Shown in pieces: positions 26,201 to 33,907 of a stretch of 64,000 nt of DNA. The position numbers and the translations under genes were made by a program. The stretch is taken from positions 17,270-81,269 of the forward strand of contig DJYD01000020.1 in NCBI GenBank assembly GCA_002449955.1, given 5' to 3'. Numbering within the stretch: the first letter of the stretch is position 1; each line of letters opens with the position of its first letter. The notes under the pieces were generated by a model. It was not told the DNA's origin and ran no database searches. It was given only the letters and a program-made list of their open reading frames with translations. Source of the stretch: Lachnospiraceae bacterium UBA6987 (lineage in GTDB: Bacteria; Bacillota; Clostridia; Lachnospirales; Lachnospiraceae).

Positions 26201-26583
26201 GTGACAGGCAGGCTGCGGTGTTCTCCCGTACGGGAAGGCTTGATATTCTGAATCTCGAAGATGGTCAGGTCCTGTATTCAAATACATACCCTTCTCTGAA
26301 CACTTTTATCACGGACTACAGCTGCAGCTGCGAACTTGACGAACAAAATGAACGGCTGTATCTGTTCATTAATTACCTGAGCGGCCATCAGGGCGCCCTC
26401 ACACGTGTGGATATGCGCAGCTGGACTACGGATTTCTCGTATAACGGAAGCGACTGTTTCGGCTGGAGCCGTGCAGATGACCGCATCTACTTTGCCTCAC
26501 GTGATATTTATTCCTTCCCGGCTTACAAGCTTGAAGATCTGAAGCTCTGGGCGCAGGAAAAAGCTGCAGAATATGCAGAGTAA
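23209..26583 (+). CDS. Membrane TIR protein with heptad coiled coil and large beta-propeller-like region
   Basis: The 1124-residue protein starts with a TIR domain (about 14-185: YKAFISYRHLALDKEAAERI, KVFRDEDELPISSNLSDSI, YLIVICTPDLPKSRWCAQEI). The glutamate needed for NADase activity in TIR enzymes is present as Glu103. One membrane helix (about 196-214) and five heptads with the pattern QIxxQNx (219-260) follow. From about 300 to the end comes a long region of short beta repeats resembling WD40/PQQ propellers, probably extracellular or periplasm-like. The start at 23209 has GGAG six bases upstream; an in-frame TTG at 23182 is less likely. Ten bp separate it from the next gene. It would sense a signal through the propeller and act on NAD+ in the cytoplasm; both roles are inferred. 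Confidence 0.85.
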   Translation: MENQVQSSDIPEISYKAFISYRHLALDKEAAERIQKGIEHYIVPKEFRHLSGGKKLGKVFRDEDELPISSNLSDSITYALDHTEYLIVICTPDLPKSRWCAQEIRYFLETHDRNHIIAVLADGSPEESFSPHLLHEYDEEGNITADLEPLAANMAGEGHKLDPKSFSKEMMRIRAALLGVPFDSLWQRERRRRMVQIASGMAVIMAGLAVFLGVTLNKNAQIRRQNEQIREQNAQISEQNTQILSQNEEINEKNISMQKQLSSMLVDAGNGLLEEFDTRGAIANGLAAIENDDPAIYDHRAEQLLLNALGAFSTGEMTGELIHEQTTDIVDIAVPLHKDRVYLADLVGNISCLDINSGKLLWSESSVYASRFDGEVKTRLFLAEDQGLLLCKNYYNLSALSLEDGSLAWNYVYESANNMFALSDDGNRIAIFDRAVYLPEFEPSREIASVEDYNHITDLIFLSSTDGTETGRFAIGEDQSMQIPFTSSDFYGATFSDSGKSFACGFAYESVEDRKTGHYEYYLINSDTAEQLRHGTSAYSLAASDIFYGIAIDEATTSMFVAQYNAGYGGILVSHFHGDTLTVDNILVEQTLRGKGDLFVNYNDLDIQPMCFTDHLVVIASENSVFILDRNTTTLKKSFALSGNVLDMHWLDKKEECIEIITSAGEYAYYDLQHDDGWFDSYRKDDLKQNNNGKAAILLRPASGNTLSVEGFLTVPADHSGRLVRVRMQKDPHIRHDALTGNASLYQTAFCSSPSGERVFRLTYENKKWVLSAFQAKTGVLIAQNKFPDGDGFYNLTEIHAIDEEHVLGRYMIMPLEGEAAPIHALKDMVSRLPIKYDAAKSCRLYNGQIMTVVNLSRSSIMQIPFDYVGLDGATVLAINEPENRVMFQNRSVFEIGTNGYELGYGIYQLLDESEKTLTASEEPAYVLFDAIGEKRYIIPDAAPAAEQHVSVGTVDPVFICGDDVGCVWLYDIPSGKARLVTNAYSRNEIMDVCMIPGDRQAAVFSRTGRLDILNLEDGQVLYSNTYPSLNTFITDYSCSCELDEQNERLYLFINYLSGHQGALTRVDMRSWTTDFSYNGSDCFGWSRADDRIYFASRDIYSFPAYKLEDLKLWAQEKAAEYAE

Positions 26584-26592
26584 GGAGCATTT

Positions 26593-28467
26593 ATGAATCT
26601 GCCGATTATCTGGTTTCTCTCCGGTTTATTATTTGCCGGACTGCTGATTTCCCTCGGTTTTCAGCCTAAGTTTATGAACAGACTCCTGGGTGTGATTTTC
26701 CTCTTTGTGGGTCTGGCAGGGCTTTGCTTTTACGGTTACGGCTATTACATGCTGCACGGCGGAACATTGTTTACCATTGCCAAGACCGTCTTCTGGGTTT
26801 TCTGCATGTTTCTCGGCAGAAATGATATCGGCACCATCAGTAAGGTACCTTTCCTTGCCCAAAACGGCATCCAGATCTTCATTTACCTGACACACCTCAT
26901 GGCGCTCTATGCCACGGCCAGCACAGTTGTCACAAACGTGGGGGCTCGTCTGATCCGCTCACTTAATCTTCTTCTGCTTCACCACAAAAAAATCAATGTC
27001 ATCTTCGGTGTGCATGAAGAAGTGATGGATTTTGCTGCGAAGCTCCAGCAGCACGACAAGGGCGTTTTGGTTTTTATCGATGACGGCAGCGCTTCCGCCT
27101 TCAACAGCCGTATCCTGAAGATGGGCGGCATCCTGATGAGTGATGCTGCAGCAAAGGATCCTTCACCGGCCTTTTTGAAAAAGATCGGCATGAAACCGGG
27201 TAAAAAGGAGCTCTCCCTTTACTGTCTGAGCGAGGATCTGACTGCCAATCTGCGCTATGCGGAAGGAATGAAGCAGGTACTCGAAGAAAAACAGATTCTT
27301 CCGGAGCAATGCAGCATCACCCTGCTCACGGGAGACGAACGGGCGGGTTCTGTGCTGCAGGCAGATCGAAACGGATATGGCTTCGGTTCCGTACTGGCCA
27401 TGGAAAAAGAGGAACTGATGGCGAGACTCCTGATTCAGCAGTTTCCGCCCTACGAGACCATGCGTTTCCAGGCACACGGACTGGCTGACGAAGATTTTGA
27501 AACACTTGTGGTCGGGTTCGGGCACAGCGGCCAGGCTGTCCTGAAGCAGCTGCTCATGAACGGCCAGTTTGCCGGCAGCTGTTTTCATGCGAGGATCGTT
27601 TCCAAGGATCATACCCGTGAATCGGGACATTTTGTCAGCCGCTATGCCGGCGTAATGGCGCATTATGATCTCGATTTTATCGAACAGAATGTCAGAAGCC
27701 TGGGTGTATACGACTATCTGAAACAGCACATCAATGAGATCAACTACATTGTGATCTGCACCGGCAATGAAGCCGACAATGCCGAGATCGGTCAGGAGAT
27801 CCGGGATTTCCTGGAGGATCACGGCGGCAGAGCCTGCGTCCTTTTATGCACCCGCTCCTCAATCACCAGCTATCAGGCAGATGACGGCATGCCGCGCAGA
27901 CTGAGTATCTATTCGCCCGACATTTTATGCGGCAACCACTTGGATGAAATGGCCATGCGGATCAATCACAGCTATCATCTTGCTGACGGCAATGATATCA
28001 AAACGGACTGGGCTTCCTGTGATTATTTCAGCAGACAAAGCTGTAGAGCCAGTGCGGATTACAGCGGGGCTTTCCTGGCTGCCGCAGGCCTGACTACGGA
28101 AGAACTGATACAAAACGGCTGGCCGGATGATCCTGAACTGATGGAGCATCTGGGTGAAATGGAGCATCTGCGCTGGTGTGCTTTCCATTACTGCATGGGA
28201 TATGATACCATGCCGGAAGAAACCTTCGCCGAACGTGCCGAGGCCTATCTTGCCGAAAAGAAGGCAAAAGGCGAAAGCCGGATCCGGGTTGGGAAGGATA
28301 CGGAGCATAAGCTGCATGCCTGTCTGATTCCCTGGGAGGAATTGCCGTTACTGGACCAGAAGGAAAAGAATCTGACTGGCCGCGACGTGAATTATCAGCA
28401 GATGGATCTGGATAATGTTCTGCTGATTCCCGAGTTGCTGAAAAGCAGGAGCAGCGAGCCGGTATGA
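26593..28467 (+). CDS. Membrane protein with two Rossmann-like domains and a RyR-like domain
   Basis: The 624-residue protein has about four hydrophobic helices (5-25, 32-52, 60-75, 92-112). A TrkA-N-like segment INVIFGVHEEVMDFAAKL (about 134-151) and a second Rossmann motif LVVGFGHSGQAVLKQL (GxGxxG at 308-313) follow. The C-terminal region (about 515-595) carries MEHLRWCAFHY and LIPWEELPLLDQKEK, resembling the RyR domain. There is no potassium selectivity filter, so it is not itself a channel of the Kv type. It overlaps the channel gene by 4 bp (ATGA) and shares its EHxRWCxFHY motif, so the two probably form one complex. It may bind a nucleotide derived from NAD. Confidence 0.75.
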   Translation: MNLPIIWFLSGLLFAGLLISLGFQPKFMNRLLGVIFLFVGLAGLCFYGYGYYMLHGGTLFTIAKTVFWVFCMFLGRNDIGTISKVPFLAQNGIQIFIYLTHLMALYATASTVVTNVGARLIRSLNLLLLHHKKINVIFGVHEEVMDFAAKLQQHDKGVLVFIDDGSASAFNSRILKMGGILMSDAAAKDPSPAFLKKIGMKPGKKELSLYCLSEDLTANLRYAEGMKQVLEEKQILPEQCSITLLTGDERAGSVLQADRNGYGFGSVLAMEKEELMARLLIQQFPPYETMRFQAHGLADEDFETLVVGFGHSGQAVLKQLLMNGQFAGSCFHARIVSKDHTRESGHFVSRYAGVMAHYDLDFIEQNVRSLGVYDYLKQHINEINYIVICTGNEADNAEIGQEIRDFLEDHGGRACVLLCTRSSITSYQADDGMPRRLSIYSPDILCGNHLDEMAMRINHSYHLADGNDIKTDWASCDYFSRQSCRASADYSGAFLAAAGLTTEELIQNGWPDDPELMEHLGEMEHLRWCAFHYCMGYDTMPEETFAERAEAYLAEKKAKGESRIRVGKDTEHKLHACLIPWEELPLLDQKEKNLTGRDVNYQQMDLDNVLLIPELLKSRSSEPV

Positions 28468-30011
28468 AAGCACGCAGGACACACAAATTACTTCTGATCT
28501 TTGGCGGAATAACTGCCTATCTTCTGCTTCTGTTCCTGCTTGTCCTTGTGGAAAAGGATGCGGAAGGCGCTTCGATCCTGTCTCTTCCGCTGTCTTTCTG
28601 GTACTCTGTCACAACACTGACCACCGTGGGGTACGGTGATCTTTATCCTGTGTCTTTTGGAGGCCGGATCATCGGATTTATTTTCCAGCTGATGAGTCTC
28701 GGCGTTTTAGCCGCTGTCTTCAGTCTCGTCTATCAGCTGATTCAGGGCAGGCTTCTTCCCCGGGTAAAGCTTTTATTCTCACGGCAGAAAACCTGGTATC
28801 TGTTCCCGGAAGCAGATGAAGCCTCTCTCCTGCTTGCGGAAAAGCTTGCCGTCATGGATAAAAGCAGTGTTGTCATACTACCCCGCAAGGCCAGGTCTTT
28901 GGCCTCACTGCATGCCGTATATACCGACCTCGATGCTGTGAACCTCTGTCATATGCATCCAAGCCCCGAGTCCGTTCATGTATTTCTTCTTCAGGAGAAT
29001 GGTTTCGCCAATGAAAAGCAGGCTTCCCTTCTGAAACCGTCCCGGTGCAAACTGTATCTGCTGAATGATCATGAACCAAATCAGATCCCCGAAAATGTGA
29101 CCTATTTCGATCCTGCAGAAGGGACCGCGAGGCTTTACTGGCACACTTACCCGTTAAAGAAACCGGACGAGCAGATAGTTCTCGTCGGCAGCGGAAGGTA
29201 TGGCCGTGCCCTGCTTGAACAGGCGCTGATGATCAATGTCTGTTCACCGGACCAGGCGGTAAGCTACCGACTGTTCGGTGACTGGAGCGAATTTTCCAGA
29301 CAGCACCCGCAGCTGGAAAAGATCCTGATGGTCAATGGCAAAGAGCCTGGGCGTGACAGTCTGCTCTTCTGGGAAGGCGCCTGGAATCAGGACTGGCAGC
29401 CTTACCGCGAAGCGGACCGCATCATCTTTTGCGAGGATGACGAAGCGAATAATGCAGAAAAGGCCTTCGAGCTTCTGCGCTACTGCCCTGTCAGAGGCAC
29501 GGTTTACGCGAGGCTTGACGATGCGCCAGAGGAAATCATCAGCTTCGGCAGTCAGCGCGAACTGTATAGTCCTGAGCTGATCATGCAGCGGACGTTAAAC
29601 CGTCTTGCCATGAGCCTTCACGAAAACTACCGTGTCTCTTCCGGCGGAAATCTGCCCGCCTGGGATGCACTCGGCAGCTTTCTTCGCCGTTCCAATCTTG
29701 CTTCTGCCGATCATTTGTTTATGAAAGAACGGATCCTGCTTAAGGAAGACGCCGGAGCTTCCCAGGATTTTGCCAAAGCCGCTGAAATCTATGCTTCACT
29801 TTCCGACGAGGAGAAAGACAAGTGCCGCAGGATCGAGCATGAACGCTGGTGCCGTTTCCATTATCTGAACAACTGGGCATTTGGCCCCATCCGGGACAAT
29901 GCTGCACGCATTCATCCTCTGCTCAAACCCTTTGACGAGCTTTCACCTGAGGATCAGGCCAAGGATGACTATGCCTGGGAGCTGCTCTCTCAGGCCGCGA
30001 AGACGGATTGA
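28464..30011 (+). CDS. Two-helix potassium channel with Rossmann and RyR domains
   Basis: The 515-residue protein has helix 1 (about 9-29), a pore helix and the K+ selectivity filter TVGYGD at 54-59, and helix 2 (about 66-92). A cytoplasmic Rossmann domain follows with IVLVGSGRYGRALLEQAL (GSGRYG at 242-247). A C-terminal RyR domain (about 440-510) contains IEHERWCRFHYLNNWAFGP and IHPLLKPFDELSPEDQ. Bacterial K+ channels with RCK domains open on ligand binding. In animals RyR-containing calcium channels respond to cyclic ADP-ribose, a product some TIR enzymes make. Coupling of TIR product to channel opening is therefore a reasonable inference, not shown by the sequence. Confidence 0.85.
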   Translation: MKARRTHKLLLIFGGITAYLLLLFLLVLVEKDAEGASILSLPLSFWYSVTTLTTVGYGDLYPVSFGGRIIGFIFQLMSLGVLAAVFSLVYQLIQGRLLPRVKLLFSRQKTWYLFPEADEASLLLAEKLAVMDKSSVVILPRKARSLASLHAVYTDLDAVNLCHMHPSPESVHVFLLQENGFANEKQASLLKPSRCKLYLLNDHEPNQIPENVTYFDPAEGTARLYWHTYPLKKPDEQIVLVGSGRYGRALLEQALMINVCSPDQAVSYRLFGDWSEFSRQHPQLEKILMVNGKEPGRDSLLFWEGAWNQDWQPYREADRIIFCEDDEANNAEKAFELLRYCPVRGTVYARLDDAPEEIISFGSQRELYSPELIMQRTLNRLAMSLHENYRVSSGGNLPAWDALGSFLRRSNLASADHLFMKERILLKEDAGASQDFAKAAEIYASLSDEEKDKCRRIEHERWCRFHYLNNWAFGPIRDNAARIHPLLKPFDELSPEDQAKDDYAWELLSQAAKTD

Positions 30012-30050
30012 CCTGCGCCGCTTACTCAATTAAACCAAAGGAGGTTCATC

Positions 30051-31424
30051 TTGCGTTATAAGGATTTTAATGATCTGCTGACAAAACAGGCGGAAAGAAT
30101 ACCTTCACATCCTGCCTTAAAATACGGTGAAAAATGCTGGACCTACCGGGAGTTCCTCGAAGCGGTAGACTGTAAGGCGGAGGAATACCGGGAAAGCCGA
30201 AAAACCTGTTTGGGCGTTCTGGCCGATGGCAGCGCAGACTGCGTGATTTCACTTTTTGCCGCAGCCAAAGCAGGCCTTCAGCTTGTCATGCTGGATTCTT
30301 CCCTGCCCGATGAACTCTATCCATCGCTGCTTGCTTATACTGATGTGGATATACTGTGCGGAGATGAGGAGCTATGTGAAGACCTTGCGCCTCGCCTCAG
30401 CCGCGGCCTTCCTTCCGGCACGGACAGCGTTCTGTTCTTTACCTCCGGCACCACAAGCCGCGCAAAAGCGGTAGAGCTTTCACAGTATTCTCTCTGCCAG
30501 AGTGCCTACAACGGCGGAACGCTTCTGCCGCTTGCCGAGGATGACACCCTGCTCTGTCTGCTGCCGCTCGGCCACGTCTTTGGTTTTGTCTGCGGACTTT
30601 TGTGGGGGCTTTATTCCGGTGCCTGTGTGGCGCTTGGCAGGGGTCCCAGGCATTATGCAGAGGACTGTGCCTACTACAAACCGACCGCTGTTTCCGTGGT
30701 TCCCCTCCTGCTTGGTTTTCTGCTGAAAAATCATGCGCTGAACCCGGAATTAAAACTGATCCTTATCGGCGCCGGCGACTGCCCTTCGCAGATTCTGGAC
30801 GCTGCAAGATCGACAGGCGCCCGCATTTCCTTCGGCTACGGCCTCACGGAGACCAGCTCCGGGGTCGCTCTCAGCCTTGGGGATGATCCGTACGCCATGA
30901 CCGTGTGTCCTGACGATACCGTTACGATTGCTGATGACGGGGAGATCCTCATCAGCGCCCCGACCTGCGTCATGAAGGGCTATTATAAAATGCCTGAAGC
31001 TACAGGAGCGGTTCTGCGCTTCGGCATGCTGCGCTCGGGAGACCTCGGGCGCTTCGATAAAAACGGCCTTCTGCATATCACAGGACGCAAAAAGGATATT
31101 CTTGTCCTTTCGGACGGCACCAAGATCTTCCTCCCCGAATATGAGCTTCAGCTGATGCAGGCGTTGCGCCGCAGCGAGCTCGCCGTCATTCTGCAGGGCG
31201 GCCGTCCCGTTCTCCTTTGTCAGACTGTCCTGGGAGACAGTGAAGATCCGGCAAAGCGCAGGACTGCAGTCCTTAAACTGCTTGCCCCGTTCATGAAATC
31301 GATGCCGCGCGGACAGCAAATCACTGACGTTTTCTTTACCGACGCCCCTCTTCCGCGGACCGCGACCGGCAAGATCAAACGCTATGAGCTGCCGCAGCTG
31401 ATCGCTGAATTATCGAATCAATAA
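30051..31424 (+). CDS. Acyl/aryl-AMP ligase (AMP-binding enzyme)
   Basis: The 457-residue protein belongs to the adenylate-forming superfamily: LFFTSGTTSRAKAVELS (P-loop, Ser/Thr/Gly-rich), SFGYGLTETSSG, the Asp in RSGDLG, HITGRKKDI and a C-terminal catalytic lysine in RTATGKIKRYEL. It activates a carboxylic acid as an acyl-AMP and passes it to a thiol. It uses a TTG start at 30051 directly after AAAGGAGGTTCATC, only 40 bp from the channel stop with no terminator between. The next gene is an acyl carrier protein, the likely acceptor. It is shorter than usual acyl-CoA synthetases (about 500-550). Confidence 0.9.
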   Translation: MRYKDFNDLLTKQAERIPSHPALKYGEKCWTYREFLEAVDCKAEEYRESRKTCLGVLADGSADCVISLFAAAKAGLQLVMLDSSLPDELYPSLLAYTDVDILCGDEELCEDLAPRLSRGLPSGTDSVLFFTSGTTSRAKAVELSQYSLCQSAYNGGTLLPLAEDDTLLCLLPLGHVFGFVCGLLWGLYSGACVALGRGPRHYAEDCAYYKPTAVSVVPLLLGFLLKNHALNPELKLILIGAGDCPSQILDAARSTGARISFGYGLTETSSGVALSLGDDPYAMTVCPDDTVTIADDGEILISAPTCVMKGYYKMPEATGAVLRFGMLRSGDLGRFDKNGLLHITGRKKDILVLSDGTKIFLPEYELQLMQALRRSELAVILQGGRPVLLCQTVLGDSEDPAKRRTAVLKLLAPFMKSMPRGQQITDVFFTDAPLPRTATGKIKRYELPQLIAELSNQ

Positions 31425-31471
31425 GCCTTACCGCTGACATTTCACTATTAACTTTGAAAGGAACCTTACAC

Positions 31472-31723
31472 ATGGACCGCACCGAACTCATTGAAAAAAT
31501 CAAATCCGTTATCTCCGACTGCTTCCCCGATATGGACGTTAAGAGCCTTCAGGAAGATTCTGTGATCAATACGGAAACAGCCATTGACTCCATGGGCTTT
31601 GTTCTGGTTATCTGCAAACTGGAAGCGCTGTTTGATATCCGCATCCCCGAACGCCAGTGGCAGAAGCTTTCCACGCTGGGCGACGTGGCGGATGCCATTG
31701 AAAAGAGGCTGCCGAAGGCATGA
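31472..31723 (+). CDS. Acyl carrier protein
   Basis: An 83-residue four-helix carrier protein with the phosphopantetheine-accepting serine in ETAIDSMGFVLVICKLEALFDI; the usual DSL is DSM here. The ATG at 31472 follows GAAAGGAACC; an in-frame TTG 18 bp upstream is less likely. It lies between the AMP ligase and the acyl-ACP thioesterase (overlap 4 bp) and so is their shared substrate holder. The Sfp-type transferase at 13128-13847 could activate it. It is a dedicated carrier rather than the fatty acid synthase ACP, judged from context. Confidence 0.92.
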   Translation: MDRTELIEKIKSVISDCFPDMDVKSLQEDSVINTETAIDSMGFVLVICKLEALFDIRIPERQWQKLSTLGDVADAIEKRLPKA

Positions 31724-32457
31724 GCGGCATTTACGAAAAAGAATATCACTTAAAAAGCTCGGACGTGAACCGTTTTCAAAGGCTCCGCACGAGCGTGATG
31801 ATGCGTATGTTGCAGGAAGCGGCCATCGCGCACACGGAAGAGCTCGGCATGGGCCGTGAAAAAACACTGGACAAAGGCCTGCTATGGATCGTCAGCTTGC
31901 AGCGGACCGAGATCCTGCGCATGCCGGTCTATGACGAAAAAGTGATCGTGCGCAGCTGGCCGGGAAAAACCATGCATGTGTTCTTTCCGCGTTATTATGA
32001 GCTGACTTCGGAAAACGGATCAGAGGTGTTTGTGCGGGCCAGCGCCCTTTGGATGCTCCTTGATGAAAAGACCCGCCGCTTTGTATTTCCGGAAACGTAC
32101 GGCGTTGCAATTGATGGCTGCGTAACCGGCCGTGAAATCGCACTTCCCTCCACACCAAAACCCCTGCCGCTTACGGAGGAAAGCTCGTTTACCGTTCCGT
32201 TCAGCTACGTGGATCTGAACGGTCACATGAATAATACCCGCTATTACGACCTGGCAGATGACCTGCTGCCTTTCGAAAAAAGCGGGCGGCAGCTGAAAGC
32301 CCTGTTCGTGGAGTATCTGCATGAGATCCGGGAGGCCCAGTGCATCAAGCTGCGCTATGGCTTTGACGAAAATGGGGATTCCGCCTTTCTTTCCGGTGAG
32401 GAGGAAAGCGGCACCGCACTTTTCCGGCTGCGGCTGGACTATGTTCAAAACGACTGA
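31720..32457 (+). CDS. Acyl-ACP thioesterase
   Basis: The 245-residue protein has two hot-dog halves of the FatA/FatB type. The first half has SVMMRMLQEAAIAHTEELG and LWIVSLQRTEI; the second has the catalytic-type motif YVDLNGHMNNTRYYDLA with conserved Asp, Asn and His. It releases a free acid from acyl-ACP. It overlaps the ACP gene by 4 bp (ATGA) and ends just before a strong terminator, closing the six-gene unit. A ligase and a thioesterase on the same carrier have opposite effects, so they may act on different acids or in turn. Confidence 0.9.
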   Translation: MSGIYEKEYHLKSSDVNRFQRLRTSVMMRMLQEAAIAHTEELGMGREKTLDKGLLWIVSLQRTEILRMPVYDEKVIVRSWPGKTMHVFFPRYYELTSENGSEVFVRASALWMLLDEKTRRFVFPETYGVAIDGCVTGREIALPSTPKPLPLTEESSFTVPFSYVDLNGHMNNTRYYDLADDLLPFEKSGRQLKALFVEYLHEIREAQCIKLRYGFDENGDSAFLSGEEESGTALFRLRLDYVQND

Positions 32458-32466
32458 TACAGTGAA

Positions 32467-32506
32467 AAATCCCCTTGCCGGTGCTGTCCGGCAAAGGGGA
32501 TTTTTT
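32467..32506 (+). terminator. Terminator of the TIR-channel/acyl operon
   Basis: AAATCCCCTTGCCGG (32467-32481) and CCGGCAAAGGGGATTT (32488-32503) with a 6-nt loop and a T-run. It can also act for azlD, whose stop codon lies at its edge. Confidence 0.92.
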
Positions 32507-32804
32507 AAAGGAACATCTCTAAAATAAAAACGACCACGCAGCAGATGACCGCAACCGTCAACAGCTTGCAGCCCCTCCAGGCCGCTGCGATCCCCGCGAT
32601 CAGTGCGGCGCCGCCGGCGAGGGGCTCCTGTGTTGCCCGGATGATCGCCGGAAAGGTCATGACGGCGAGTGTGACGTACGGGACGTAATACAGAAAGGAA
32701 CGGATGAAGCGGTTCTTGATCGGTTTCCGGATCAGGGTCAGCGGAAGCACCCGCACGGCATAGATCACCAGAAATGTCGTCAGAATATACAGGTAATTAT
32801 TCAT
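32505..32804 (-). CDS. azlD: AzlD family branched-chain amino acid exporter subunit
   Basis: A 99-residue protein with about four hydrophobic helices and the AzlD motifs YAVRVLPLTLIRKPIKNRFIRSFLYYVPYV and PAIIRAT. AzlC and AzlD together export branched-chain amino acids. The start at 32804 follows GAGGAGGAGCGCG and overlaps azlC by 8 bp; a longer frame to 32849 is not supported by a ribosome site. Confidence 0.92.
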   Translation of the reverse strand: MNNYLYILTTFLVIYAVRVLPLTLIRKPIKNRFIRSFLYYVPYVTLAVMTFPAIIRATQEPLAGGAALIAGIAAAWRGCKLLTVAVICCVVVFILEMFL

Positions 32805-33519
32805 CGCGCTCCTCCTCTCTCGGAAACAAAGCCGCTGCCCCCGCCGCAATGATCACGGTCAGCAGAATCGTCCGCGTCCCCGCGGAGATCTCGCGCAAAA
32901 ACGGCACAAGGTCAAACAGCAGCGCCGCCGCAAAACTTACGGCCACGCAGCCGAGGACCATCTTGTCCTTCTTGGCCGGCGGAATGAAGACGGCAATAAA
33001 CATCCCGAAAAGCGCCACACTGAGCGCGCTGACAAGTCTTGCCGGAAGAAGGGTCCCCATCATGATGCCGAGGCCTGTGCCGATCGCCCAGCCCGGCATC
33101 GTGACCGCCATCGCACCGTAGTTGTAGCGGGGATCAAGATACCCCGGACGGTTCACCGTGATCCCGAAGATCTCATCTGTCACCACAGCGCCGAGAATGA
33201 ACCGGTGATAATTCTTCATCTCCGGATCGATCTTCTGACTGAGGGCGCAGCTCATGAGGAAATAGCGGGCATTCGTGATCAGGGTGACAAGGGCGACTTC
33301 CCAGAGGGAGGCAGCCGCGCCGATCAGGGAAAAAAGGGCATACTGGCCGGCGGAGGCCATGCAGAGAAAGCTTGCGATCATGCCCTGGAGCACCGTTACG
33401 CCGGCATTTCTTGCTGCGATCCCCAGCGAAAAAGAGACGGCAAAATATCCCAAAGCAATGGGGATGCCGTCTCTGACACCTTCGAGAAACACTGATTTTT
33501 TATTGGCTGAGGTTTCCAT
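32797..33519 (-). CDS. azlC: AzlC family branched-chain amino acid exporter subunit
   Basis: The 240-residue protein has the AzlC layout: GVRDGIPIALGYFAVSFSLGIAAR, GQYALFSLIGAAASLWEVALVTLITNARYFLMSCAL, and MPGWAIGTGLGIMMG, with about six to seven membrane helices. It pairs with AzlD for export of branched-chain amino acids. The two overlap by 8 bp and form an operon. Confidence 0.94.
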   Translation of the reverse strand: METSANKKSVFLEGVRDGIPIALGYFAVSFSLGIAARNAGVTVLQGMIASFLCMASAGQYALFSLIGAAASLWEVALVTLITNARYFLMSCALSQKIDPEMKNYHRFILGAVVTDEIFGITVNRPGYLDPRYNYGAMAVTMPGWAIGTGLGIMMGTLLPARLVSALSVALFGMFIAVFIPPAKKDKMVLGCVAVSFAAALLFDLVPFLREISAGTRTILLTVIIAAGAAALFPREEERDE

Positions 33520-33527
33520 AATATCCT

Positions 33528-33561
33528 GTCACTGCGAGCTCCGCAGGAGCGTGGCAGTCTT
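33528..33561. repeat. REP-like palindromic element
   Basis: GTCACTGCGAGCTCC and GGAGCGTGGCAGTC form an imperfect hairpin with GCTCC-GCA-GGAGC at its tip, in the gap between azlC and hypA. The CACTGCGAG...GTGGCA pattern resembles short dispersed palindromic repeats of many bacteria. No second copy was noticed in this window. Confidence 0.4.
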
Positions 33562-33906
33562 TTACTCCGCTTCGATCTCCTTGATGATGCACTCATTGCC
33601 CTGCAGCAGCCAGGTCTCACCTGAGCCGCAGTGCGGGCAGGTCTTGCCGTACTTCACCGTCTCGTAGGTCTTCTTGCAGTTATCGCACCAGGTGACCGCC
33701 GGGATCGTTTCAAGCTCCAGCGTGCACTCTTCCAGCATCGGGTGCTTTTTTTTGAAATAATCCCAGGCGTCTGTGAAAAGGTCCGTCATGATCCCCGAGA
33801 CTTCGCCAACCTGCAGCGTCACCCGGCCGATTTTTGACAATTTGTTTTCTTCCGCGGTCTCATCGAGCGTCTTAGCCAGATGAAGAACGATGCCCATCTC
33901 GTGCAT
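33562..33906 (-). CDS. hypA: Hydrogenase/urease nickel incorporation protein HypA
   Basis: The 114-residue protein starts MHEMGI, with the nickel-binding His2, and has a zinc domain with two cysteine pairs (WCDNCKKTYET and CPHCGS). HypA delivers Ni2+ with HypB to [NiFe]-hydrogenase. It lies 1 bp from the HypB gene upstream, so the three hyp genes form an operon. No hydrogenase gene is in the window. Confidence 0.94.
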   Translation of the reverse strand: MHEMGIVLHLAKTLDETAEENKLSKIGRVTLQVGEVSGIMTDLFTDAWDYFKKKHPMLEECTLELETIPAVTWCDNCKKTYETVKYGKTCPHCGSGETWLLQGNECIIKEIEAE

Positions 33907-33907
33907 A

